Part shown: positions 17,238-23,470 of the stretch, piece after piece
How the letters are laid out: each line of letters opens with the position of its first letter
Position numbering within the stretch: position 1 is the stretch's first letter
DNA from: Chrysophaeum taylorii
Lineage: Eukaryota > Sar > Pelagophyceae > Pelagomonadales > Pelagomonadaceae
Assembly (NCBI GenBank): GCA_029834535.1
Contig: JAQMWT010000507.1
Location: 1-23,470, forward strand
Length of the DNA: 23,470 nucleotides
Direction of reading: 5' to 3'
The notes under the pieces: model-generated
Databases searched by the model: none
Told to the model about the DNA's origin: nothing
Seen by the model: only the letters and a program-made list of their open reading frames with translations
Translations under genes and position numbers: made by a program

Positions 17238-17260
17238 TCGAATCTCGTATTCCTCCACCA
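17238..17260 (-). promoter_or_regulatory. Primer-binding site complementary to a tRNA 3' end
   Basis: On the - strand TGGTGGAGGAATACGAGATT continues to CGA. Its complement ends in CCACCA and contains TCGAATC, as in the T-arm and acceptor of a tRNA. It lies two bases after the LTR end, the normal position for the primer of minus-strand DNA synthesis. I cannot assign the amino acid. Confidence 0.78.
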
Positions 17261-17262
17261 CC

Positions 17263-17599
17263 TGTGGCGTAAGGAGAATTTTAGGGGCTACCTGGCGTGC
17301 CTTCGAATCCTGGCTCGCCGATCGCGTCCGTGCCCTGGGTGGGATCACTGGACGAGGATGGCCGTTCTCCCGCCACGCGACCACAAACAACTTCCGTGCC
17401 TGGTCCTCTCAACTTGAGGACCGGCTGTTGCTTTATGATCAAGGATATATCGAAAATCAGAAATCAGGGTGACATGCGTCACGGAAAAGGAAGATGATGT
17501 CATAGAGAACACTGACATCATCGGAACGGAGTAGGGTGCCCCTGATAAGGGGGGCCCTAGAAGAGGGGTAAGCCTTAGGAGGCGGAAGTTGCCGCCACA
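17263..17599 (-). repeat. 5' LTR of the second gypsy-like family (337 bp)
   Basis: On the - strand it begins TGTGGCGGCAAC at 17599 and ends TTACGCCACA at 17263, with perfect 7 bp inverted ends (TGTGGCG/CGCCACA). The primer site follows two bases later. The first part resembles the LTR at 5645-5971. The sequence at 17600-17759 beyond it is flanking DNA with no gene that I can support. Confidence 0.82.
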
Positions 17600-17759
17600 C
17601 CCCCCACGGCCTCGAGGGCCGTCGCGTCTCGGGAGCCGACCACAAACGCCGTCGCACGCCGTGGAAATTCTGTCTTTTCGGTTCTTGAAGATTTCTGCGC
17701 AATTTTCCGTTCTTGGGTTAGGGTGGGTACCCTTTTCCTTGCTTTCCGTTGCGCGAAGC

Positions 17760-17766
17760 GTTCTGG
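17760..17766 (+). repeat. 7 bp target-site duplication, left copy
   Basis: GTTCTGG directly before the left TIR, matched by GTTCTGG at 22405-22411 directly after the right TIR. Confidence 0.8.
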
Positions 17767-17783
17767 TAGGGTCGGATAAGAAA
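17767..17783 (+). repeat. Left terminal inverted repeat
   Basis: TAGGGTCGGATAAGAAA, inverted partner at 22388-22404. Confidence 0.85.
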
Positions 17784-17791
17784 GCTCAAAA

Positions 17792-17802
17792 CTAGGCCCT
17801 AG
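17792..17802. repeat. Short subterminal palindrome CTAGGCCCTAG
   Basis: An 11 bp palindrome just inside the left TIR; possibly a protein-binding site. Confidence 0.5.
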
Positions 17803-17853
17803 CCTACATTTCGAACACCAAACGAGAAACCCTCATTCAAAAGTGGATTGTCT

Positions 17854-17878
17854 CAGGCTATGTTTCAAACATAGCCTG
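17854..17878. promoter_or_regulatory. Perfect 25 bp palindrome upstream of the transposase start
   Basis: CAGGCTATGTTT, a central C, then its exact reverse complement, ending 27 bp before the ATG at 17906. It could form a hairpin in RNA or bind a dimeric protein such as the transposase. Its role is inferred from position only. Confidence 0.6.
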
Positions 17879-17905
17879 CAAAATCACAAAATCGGCGTTC
17901 CGCCC

Positions 17906-18253
17906 ATGGAATCGGCCGAAACGAGCAAAGAGTCGGCCCCGGGTCCTTCTGTAACCCCTGTGGACCCTTCGGTCCCGGCTGAGTTGACGAAAGTGTCGAA
18001 AAAACCCGCTGCCAAACGTCAACGGCGAAAAAACCTCTTGAGGGGAGAGTGCGTGTGCTGCGTAGCGAGGCTCGACGCCGACGAGACGGCCAGGGGCCAG
18101 CCGCTCGACCTGGAGCGACTCCTGAATATCGAGGGCGAGCTGCCCGACAAGTTCTACGTGTGCTCGAAAATGTGCCGGGACGACTTCACCCCGAGCAAGC
18201 TACACACGACGAAGGGCGCGAAGGCCGTTCTCGCCGGATCTCCGCGTCGCTAA
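17906..18253 (+). CDS. Transposase N-terminal segment with zinc finger
   Basis: MESAETSKESAPGPS leads to a basic patch (KKPAAKRQRRKN, a likely nuclear signal). GECVCC then lies about 45 residues ahead of FYVCSKMCRDDF, plausibly one Cys4 zinc site binding the transposon ends. The frame stops at 18251-18253. The protein then seems to continue one frame over with RSGDEVLIEHDFSAGHNIQG (about 18270-18470), an SH3/Tudor-like strand-rich stretch. Confidence 0.6.
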   Translation: MESAETSKESAPGPSVTPVDPSVPAELTKVSKKPAAKRQRRKNLLRGECVCCVARLDADETARGQPLDLERLLNIEGELPDKFYVCSKMCRDDFTPSKLHTTKGAKAVLAGSPRR

Positions 18254-18577
18254 CTAGGACTCTCAAGACAACCATCCGCAGCGGGGACGAGGTCCTCATC
18301 GAGCACGACTTCTCGGCGGGGCACAACATCCAGGGCGGCAACGGCGTTGTCCTGGGCCTAATCTACAACAACACTGTGTGTCGGGTCGAGTCATACGACG
18401 TGAAAACGATTCAGCAGGGAGAGATCCGCGTCCCGTTCTCCCACGTCAAGGCCAAGCCCGACAAGGAGAACGACACCCCCGATTCGGCGACTACCACCCG
18501 GACGGCCAGCGCGTCCGACGCTTGGATCGAGTGGGTCATCGGTTATCTCCACACTGTCGTCGTCGTCGGACTCGAAT

Positions 18578-19417
18578 GTGCGGATCTCGGAGCTCGAGAA
18601 GGAGGTGTCGAAACTCCGGAGCACGGTCGACAAGCTCACGGCGGCCAAGACGGCTCAGCACTCTCGCTCTGTCACCGCCGAACGCGAGACGAAAGAAGCC
18701 CACGCCGACGCCTTCGCCGCGGAAATGGCGGCCGCCAAGGCAGACGCGGCGCGTCTCGAGGCCAAGTGGAAGTACGAGGACGAGGTCCGGGATGCCGCAC
18801 GTCGGGAGGCACGGCTCCAGGTCCGCATCGAACGCCACCAGGCCTCCAATGAGAAGCAGCGCGACCGCGATGCCGCGAGGCTGCAGCGAGCCATCGACGA
18901 GCTCAACGCGACCAAGGCCCAGTCGAACGAGGCGGCGAGACAGGCTGCGGCGGCGGCCGAGTTTCGGGAGAGGAACCGACTGAAGAAATCGGACCCTCGG
19001 GCCATGCGACAACTCAAGAACAATTACGCCGCCCTCAACCAGGAAGCGAAGCAAATGGAGATAAAGCTCGCGGCTGCCGAGGACCGCGTCCAGGCCCGGG
19101 AGGAGGAGATCGAGCGGCTGCGGGAGCGGGTCGCGGTCCTCGAGAAGCAGAACGCCGAAGTGTGGGTACCGCGGAAGCCGTCCGGCAAGGGATCCGGCAA
19201 GGGCACTCCGTGGGACTCGAAGCTCAGGGTGCTGTGTATGAAACTGCTCGCCTCGCGGGTTGCGCCTGCGGAAATCCCCGAGGTCCTGGTCTCGGTCGTC
19301 GAGGCGGTCGTTGGCCCGGAGCGAGTGCGCGACATGGAGCTCCTTCATTCGCGACCTGCGCTCCGAGATGGGTGTCCTTCACGAGGCCGCCGTCGCCCTC
19401 GCCGTGGGATACGGTGA
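18578..19417 (+). CDS. Transposase segment: coiled coil
   Basis: This frame starts in a serine-rich linker and encodes about 190 residues of charged heptads (ELEKEVSKLRSTVDKL, REEEIERLRERVAVLEKQ). A Gly/Lys/Ser linker and a globular stretch (DSKLRVLCMKLLASRVAP...VVGPERVRDMEL) follow. Correct reading probably leaves this frame near 19345 for the next segment (SFIRDLRSEMGVL). The coiled coil suggests oligomerisation. Confidence 0.6.
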   Translation: MRISELEKEVSKLRSTVDKLTAAKTAQHSRSVTAERETKEAHADAFAAEMAAAKADAARLEAKWKYEDEVRDAARREARLQVRIERHQASNEKQRDRDAARLQRAIDELNATKAQSNEAARQAAAAAEFRERNRLKKSDPRAMRQLKNNYAALNQEAKQMEIKLAAAEDRVQAREEEIERLRERVAVLEKQNAEVWVPRKPSGKGSGKGTPWDSKLRVLCMKLLASRVAPAEIPEVLVSVVEAVVGPERVRDMELLHSRPALRDGCPSRGRRRPRRGIR

Positions 19418-19875
19418 CGTCGTCGACGCGGCGACGGACGCGTCGCCGCTCGACGGCAAGGAGATCGCGACTACCCAACTTCGCGTCACACGCGGCGGCG
19501 TGACGGAGAACTGGACGCTGGGCGCGAGCGAGATCTCCGACCAGAGCGCGCCTGGCGAGGCCAAGGCGATCAACGATCGGTTTGGTGACCTGAATCGAGC
19601 GCTCCAGCTCGTTAATCAAGTTTACCAGGAGCTCTACGGAGCCGACGCTGCTGCGGAGGCGCTCCCGGCCGCCGGCAGCGCCGGCGTGCAGAATCTCGCC
19701 GGCCGGGCCATCGTTACCGACAACGCCTCCGCCGCCATCGCATCGGTCCGCGAGCTCCAGGAGCATGTCCTCGCGGCGGTGCAGAAGGAGATCGGGGAAG
19801 AGCTGTGGAATTTGATGACGCAAGACGAGCGCGACGCGAAGACTCGTGTCTTTCACGGGAACTGCCAGCGACATC
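19345..19875 (+). CDS. Transposase segment: first half of DDE core and CxxH motif
   Basis: Frame 3 encodes FIRDLRSEMGVLHEAAVALAVG, then ASPLDGKEIATTQLRV (candidate first catalytic Asp), an amphipathic stretch (KAINDRFGDLNRALQLVNQ), AIVTDNASAAIASV (candidate second Asp) and FHGNCQRHL (CxxH). A one-base loss at about 19875 then moves the protein to another frame (RYVAPSHQQFVEQATWLDGG). Confidence 0.65.
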
Positions 19876-20023
19876 TCGGTACGTCGCGCCGTCCCACCAG
19901 CAATTTGTTGAGCAGGCAACACATGGCTCGACGGCGGCGCCGCCGAGGAGGCCAAGATGCTCGACACGCTGCTGAAGGATAGCATCGAGCTCGGAGGCGA
20001 AGCACCTGCGCCTCACCGGCGAG

Positions 20024-20506
20024 TTGAACAAGGTCATTCATGCCTTGTCCAAGTGTATCGGCGAGGGCGTGGATCGCTATGGGAAGGGCTTCGGGACCCC
20101 TCTCCGGGCATTCCTCGAGGAGAAGCACCCGTCGGAGCTCTACCTCACGCTCGGCCGCACGGACAAGGGGACGCGGCAGGACGCGTGCACCAACGCGGCC
20201 TGGGTCATCTTCCACAACCTCCCGTTTCTCATCGAGTTCCTCGAGAACGCGAGCTACGCACCGCAGAACATCCTCAGGAACAACCTCTTCTCGACCTTGT
20301 CCTCGCAGGAGGTCGCCGGAGCCATTCGAGCCCGAGCGATCATCGACGACAAGCTCACGGTGCCTTTCCGATTTTTCGCCGCATCGGACGCCCTCGAGGG
20401 TTGGTCGGTTCTCGACATGGCGGGCGTTCTCGAGCGAGTGCATGCCTTCTTCAAGTCTGCCAGGATAATCCACAACTCGTTGCGACCGCCGGTTACGAGG
20501 CCTTAG
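20024..20506 (+). CDS. Transposase segment: insertion-domain-like helical region
   Basis: Encodes HALSKCIGEGVDRYGKGFG...LRAFLEEKHPSELYLTLGRTDKGTRQDACTNAAWVIF and FLIEFLENAS...NNLFSTLSSQEVAGAIRARAIIDDKLTVPFRFF. It lies between the second Asp/CxxH and the candidate Glu, where such transposases carry a helical insertion domain. Continuation (GYEALDTEIATYAQFLETRAG) is in a neighbouring frame up to about 20615. Confidence 0.6.
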   Translation: MNKVIHALSKCIGEGVDRYGKGFGTPLRAFLEEKHPSELYLTLGRTDKGTRQDACTNAAWVIFHNLPFLIEFLENASYAPQNILRNNLFSTLSSQEVAGAIRARAIIDDKLTVPFRFFAASDALEGWSVLDMAGVLERVHAFFKSARIIHNSLRPPVTRP

Positions 20507-20624
20507 ACACTGAGATCGCCACCTACGCCCAGTTCCTCGAGACGCGGGCCGGGTCGGCGAAGCTGTCCGTCGACAGCCAGTCCACGATCCGCGACGTCGC
20601 GGCCGTTCGCTCCGCCTGACACCA

Positions 20625-21605
20625 ATGATCCAGAGGCCAAGACCATGCTCGACGCGCTCCGGGCCTGGGGCCGCGGCATGCGCCGCACGTTCGAGGGGGC
20701 AGTCTATGCGCTACGTCGGCGACGGCGACCTCGCGGCGGTCAACCAGACGTCGGAGCTCCGGAGGGCCTTCGACGGCGTGCGGCGGAACTCGAACGAGGT
20801 CGAAGGCGAGTTTGGCGTATTGAAGTATTACAACGCCTCCTACGTCAACATGAGCGTCGTGAACTGCGTCGGGGTCGTCGCGTGCCAACGGGACCACATG
20901 TTCGACCGGGCCGCCACGAGTTTTACGACCAAGCGCCGGCGACGCGTCGCCGACGAGGTCGCTGGTCGAACGACGACGAAGGCTCGAATGCGCGATCGAG
21001 TTGGTGGAGGACGTCTCGCCACGCTCGGCGACGACTTTCGAGGAGTGTTGATGGAGGCGGCTCGTCGTGGTCGGCAGAACCACAAGGAGCAGGCTGCCGC
21101 GCGCGCGGAGGCGGCGAAGGAGCACCATCGCCGTCGCGCCGCCGCGTTCGTCGAGAAGGCCCTCGAGCGCCAGGTGAACGACTACGCCAAGGCCCAGGAG
21201 GCCATGAAAGTCAAGCCTGTCGTCGACGAGCAGGCCCTCGTCGGGAGGACCCTGCTCTCGACGGTCAAGAAGCGACTTGATGCGGCACTTAAGCAGATCT
21301 CGAGCGACGCTGCGCGGTCGAAGGTCCTCAAGGAGAACATCGACAGGTACGTCGTCGGCATGGGCATGGGCGACCTCAAACCCAAGTCCTACACCTCGGG
21401 CAAGGACCCGACGATCGGCTCGGCCGGTTCCAAGGCCAACATCGAATTCCTCACCGCGCACCTCGAGTACGTCTACGAGCAGATCAAGACCAACTCCCGC
21501 GAGTTGGTCGCCGAGGCGGTAGTCCCGGCGAGCGCCGACGGCAGCTGCCAGTGCTCGGGACCGCGACGGCCCAGCGTCTCGAACTCGACGCGAGGCGGCA
21601 CTTGA
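20625..21605 (+). CDS. Transposase segment: candidate catalytic Glu and basic coiled region
   Basis: From about 20700 this frame encodes SMRYVGDGDLAAVNQTSEL, then NSNEVEGEFGVLKYYNASY with the candidate catalytic Glu, and VVNCVGVVACQRDHMF. A basic, Ala/Arg/Lys-rich coiled region (KEQAAARAEAAKEHHRRRAA) and EFLTAHLEYVYEQIKTNS follow. The N-x-x-E-x-x-FG arrangement is what one expects around the last acidic residue of a DDE core. The last ~40 codons overlap the next frame and are probably not real. Confidence 0.65.
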   Translation: MIQRPRPCSTRSGPGAAACAARSRGQSMRYVGDGDLAAVNQTSELRRAFDGVRRNSNEVEGEFGVLKYYNASYVNMSVVNCVGVVACQRDHMFDRAATSFTTKRRRRVADEVAGRTTTKARMRDRVGGGRLATLGDDFRGVLMEAARRGRQNHKEQAAARAEAAKEHHRRRAAAFVEKALERQVNDYAKAQEAMKVKPVVDEQALVGRTLLSTVKKRLDAALKQISSDAARSKVLKENIDRYVVGMGMGDLKPKSYTSGKDPTIGSAGSKANIEFLTAHLEYVYEQIKTNSRELVAEAVVPASADGSCQCSGPRRPSVSNSTRGGT

Positions 21606-22214
21606 GCGTTGACGAGCTCAAGGCCAAGGTTGAGGAGTGCCGCGCCTTTCGCCATCCGAGGAAGCGGACGCGGACAACGAGTGGCCGCTCGAAGCTACCG
21701 ACGATTGACGTGGCGTTGGTCGGGTCACGCGTCGAGGTTCTCTGGGAGTTGTCGGGGCACCCGGGCTGCTACTGGATGCCCGGCACCATCGAGGCGGTAT
21801 CCGACGAGAACTCCAAGGACGGTCGCAAGAAACTCGGGCTGGGTTGGATCTTCGTTTCCTATGACGACGGTTTCAGCGGGTGGCTCCTCGCGAACCGCCC
21901 CACCTTCTTCAACGGCTCCAAGCCGGCTTCCTGGCGCTTCGTGTCCGAGGACAACGAATACGACGACGACGACGACGAGGAGGAGGAGAGGACGCGATGG
22001 ACGTCGACGACGACGACTACGCATAGCTGCGTTCGCGGGCCCCGACGCCGGTCTCCCGAGGACGCCCGGAAAGACGAGGACACTAGAACTGGCCCCAGCG
22101 AACAAAAGGCGCCGTCTAAACGCCCACACGACCCTCATTGGGCCTACGGACATTCCCGACGCGCCGGTTGTTGTATTTGGAGCCGATGGCGTCGTGCAGA
22201 GTAGAGCCACCTAG
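21551..22214 (+). CDS. Transposase C-terminal segment with Tudor/PWWP-like domain
   Basis: VGSRVEVLWELSGHPGCYWM, then PGTIEAV, GWIFVSYDDGFSGWLLA and RPTFF, looks like a Tudor/Agenet/PWWP-type beta barrel (small-residue G-x-x-V-E-V-x-W, then W-x-x-G-x-I and YDDG). An acidic tail (about 21955-22020) follows. The frame then appears to change: one reading ends DVDDDDYA at 22026, another continues to ANKRRRLN and ends at 22214. Such domains usually read methylated histones or bind DNA; here this is inferred from pattern only. Confidence 0.6.
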
Positions 22215-22387
22215 GCCCCCGCCTCCACCGAGGCGCCAAAATACCTCACTCCCAAGTAGATTCGCCAAATCGGCAGCTACGGACTTCGTTCCAAGATAAA
22301 ATCGGCACCATTTTGGGTCAACTTGGCGACGGACAAAAAAGCCCGCCAATCCTTGGGGATTTTCGGCCCCGGCGCGGGACCCACGAG

Positions 22388-22404
22388 TTCCTTATCCGAC
22401 CCTA
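22388..22404 (-). repeat. Right terminal inverted repeat
   Basis: Inverted partner of 17767-17783, 16 of 17 bases. Confidence 0.85.
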
Positions 22405-22411
22405 GTTCTGG
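22405..22411 (+). repeat. 7 bp target-site duplication, right copy
   Basis: GTTCTGG, identical to 17760-17766. Confidence 0.8.
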
Positions 22412-22975
22412 GGGTTAGCGTTATGCCTGTTTATTTTCGGCTCCGCGTTTTTTGCGGATGGACTATGTGATGGCCGAGGGCCGCTTTTATTGGAGTATTT
22501 CCTGCGTAGTGAGAAGGAGGGCGTGGCGCATAATCCATAGATAGCGGACGCGCCGTCGCGGTCGACGGTCCAGAGGTAGCTCGTCTGCGAGGACGGCCGC
22601 TGCGGGAAGAGCGAGGCGTGGCCGCGGAAGCGGACTTCGCCGTAGACGCGAAGGGAGGTCTTCGTCTTCTTCTTCTCCGTCGGCGATGGCCAGAGCGCGG
22701 CCACGGGCGGTCGTCGTGGTCGCGAGCGCGCGGCGGTGCGTCAGCGGCGTGTCGCGCGTACGCTCGTCGCGGTCGTCGCCGCGTTTTCGTGGTCATCGAT
22801 CATAGGCAGCAGTAGGTCGCGAGGTTTGCGATGGCCGAGCCCGGCCAGTCCCGGACGGCGCGACCACCGTCGGCCAAAGCAAATCGCGGTCGCGGACGCG
22901 TCGAGTCGACGACGCCTCGACGAAGCCGCGACTTTACGGCGACCGATGTCGCCCGCGGGGAGAGTCCGAGGCCGC
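22412..22975. other. GC-rich flank with possible antisense coding stretch
   Basis: No gene can be called firmly. On the - strand about 22500-22700 a protein-like stretch (TSLRVYGEVRFRGHASLF, then TSYLWTVDRDGASAIYGLC) is open, and part of it (22602-22652) recurs in degenerate form at about 23274-23326. It could be an exon or remnant of a host gene or repeat. Confidence 0.35.
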
Positions 22976-22987
22976 GGTCGGGACGGC

Positions 22988-23470
22988 GGTGGCCGCTGGC
23001 AGCGGCGACGAAGACGCCGGCACGCATCGTATCGAAGCGCCGGGCCGGCGGCGCGGACGCCGCCGCGTCGGCGCGCCGCGAGTTTTTCGGGTTTGTCGAC
23101 TGGACGTCAACCCGCGGGCGAGTCGAGTCCGCGGGCGAGTCGAGCGCGGTCGCGACGGCGGTGGCCGCTCGCAGCGGCGACGAAGCCGGCGGCACGCATC
23201 GTATCGAAGGTGAAACGATGTTCGATCCACCGAGTCGGGTCGAGTCTCGTTCGCTCGCGCGTTCGAGACGTCCCGTCGGAAGAGCGAGTCGTGGCCGTGG
23301 AAGCGGGCTTTGACCGCAGACGCGAGCGGCGCGGCAAGCCGTTGTCGATTTCGGTGGCCGGTCGCAGCGGCGACGAAGACGCCGGCACGCATCGCGCGCG
23401 TACCGAAACATCGAAATCGAAAACCCCGGCGGTGGCCTCGCAGCAGCGACGAAGACGCCGGCACGCATCG
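22988..23470. repeat. Irregular GC-rich minisatellite (GGTGGCCG...CACGCATCG core)
   Basis: A ~45-50 bp core (GGTGGCCGCTCGCAGCGGCG then ACGAAGACGCCGGCACGCATCG) occurs at about 22988, 23160, 23353 and 23430, with spacings near 172, 193 and 77 bp. Open frames on the - strand that repeat MRAGVFVAA are a product of this repeat and are not called as genes. The array runs off the window edge. Confidence 0.75.

Larger units (their letters stand above)
17906..22214 (+). pseudogene. Multidomain DDE-type transposase, broken by multiple frame changes
   Basis: Read across frames, the region gives one collinear protein of roughly 1,400 residues. It comprises a Cys zinc finger (C-x2-C ... C-x3-C, GECVCC and VCSKMC), a small domain with RSGDEVLIEHDFSAG, a long coiled coil, and a catalytic core. 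The core has candidate D (ASPLDGKE, nt 19452), D (IVTDNASA, nt 19719), a downstream CxxH (GNCQRHL, nt 19863) and E (NSNEVEGEFGVLKYY, nt 20796-20804). A second coiled, basic region and a Tudor/PWWP-like C-terminus follow. D, D, CxxH and E in this order are typical of several cut-and-paste transposase superfamilies. At least nine frame changes are needed, so the copy is decayed or the assembly has indels. Start at ATG 17906. Confidence 0.75.
17767..22404 (+). mobile_element. DNA transposon (4,638 bp) with 17 bp TIRs and 7 bp target duplication
   Basis: The left end TAGGGTCGGATAAGAAA and the reverse complement of the right end (TAGGGTCGGATAAGGAA) match at 16 of 17 bases. Both are flanked by GTTCTGG. 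Inside is one long, frameshifted coding region on the + strand, from ATG 17906 to about 22214, for a multidomain transposase. The 7 bp duplication and 5'-TAGGG end do not point me to one superfamily. DDE superfamilies with a CxxH motif and 7-8 bp duplications (P, hAT-like) or 6-7 bp (Dada) are candidates. Confidence 0.85.

Noticed and set aside
18536..19348. Long - strand frames opposite the transposase coiled coil, and similar ones to about 20500
   Set aside because: They are shadows of GC-rich coding on +, which shows heptads and catalytic-type motifs.
22800..23468. Long - strand open frame with repeated MRAGVFVAA
   Set aside because: It is the translation of a GC-rich minisatellite, where stops are rare in all frames; overlapping frames on both strands are equally open.

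Overview
This is eukaryotic repeat-dense DNA in which almost every recognisable piece is a mobile element. Ty3/gypsy and Ty1/copia LTR elements, a Helitron helicase remnant, two target-primed non-LTR type insertions and a DDE DNA transposon lie together or nested. There is no rRNA, tRNA or convincing complete host gene. The mix fits a transposon-rich protist (alga, alveolate or stramenopile type), but nothing here fixes the species. The right-hand part (about 17.9 kb onward) is visibly more GC-rich than the left.

Layout. (1) 1-5971, + strand: a Ty3/gypsy element whose 5' end lies outside the window. It runs from an unknown open frame to a cytosine-C5 DNA methyltransferase-like domain, RT, RNase H, integrase, a C-terminal extension and a 327 bp 3' LTR. 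The RT is split by a ~365 bp insertion with a 14 bp target duplication and a (TTAG)n tail. Removing that insert and one duplication puts the two halves back in frame. (2) 6577-8278: a decayed 5'-truncated Ty1/copia RT-RNase H with its 3' LTR. (3) 8383-8942: a frameshifted Helitron helicase remnant, followed by a minisatellite. (4) 9326-9713: a non-LTR retrotransposon 3' end, inserted on the - strand with a 15 bp target duplication and the inverted 5' part expected from twin priming. (5) 9830-10142: a truncated gene fragment on +. (6) 10119-17599, - strand: two copies of the 5' part of a second LTR family, with LTR, tRNA primer site, leader, gag-like ORF and, in one copy, a protease-like region. 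They are joined through an inverted junction, and the RT/integrase part is absent. (7) 17767-22404: a 4.64 kb DNA transposon with 17 bp TIRs, 7 bp target duplications and a frameshifted multidomain transposase. (8) 22412-23470: GC-rich DNA with a degenerate duplicated module and a minisatellite.

Most notable are the methyltransferase-like domain built into a Ty3/gypsy polyprotein and the bounded DNA transposon with an unusual transposase (zinc finger, coiled coil, DDE core with CxxH, Tudor/PWWP-like tail). The gypsy polyprotein also ends in a possible chromatin-reader-like extension, so both classes of element may carry chromatin-directed add-on domains. All alignments were made by eye; boundaries may be off by a base or two.
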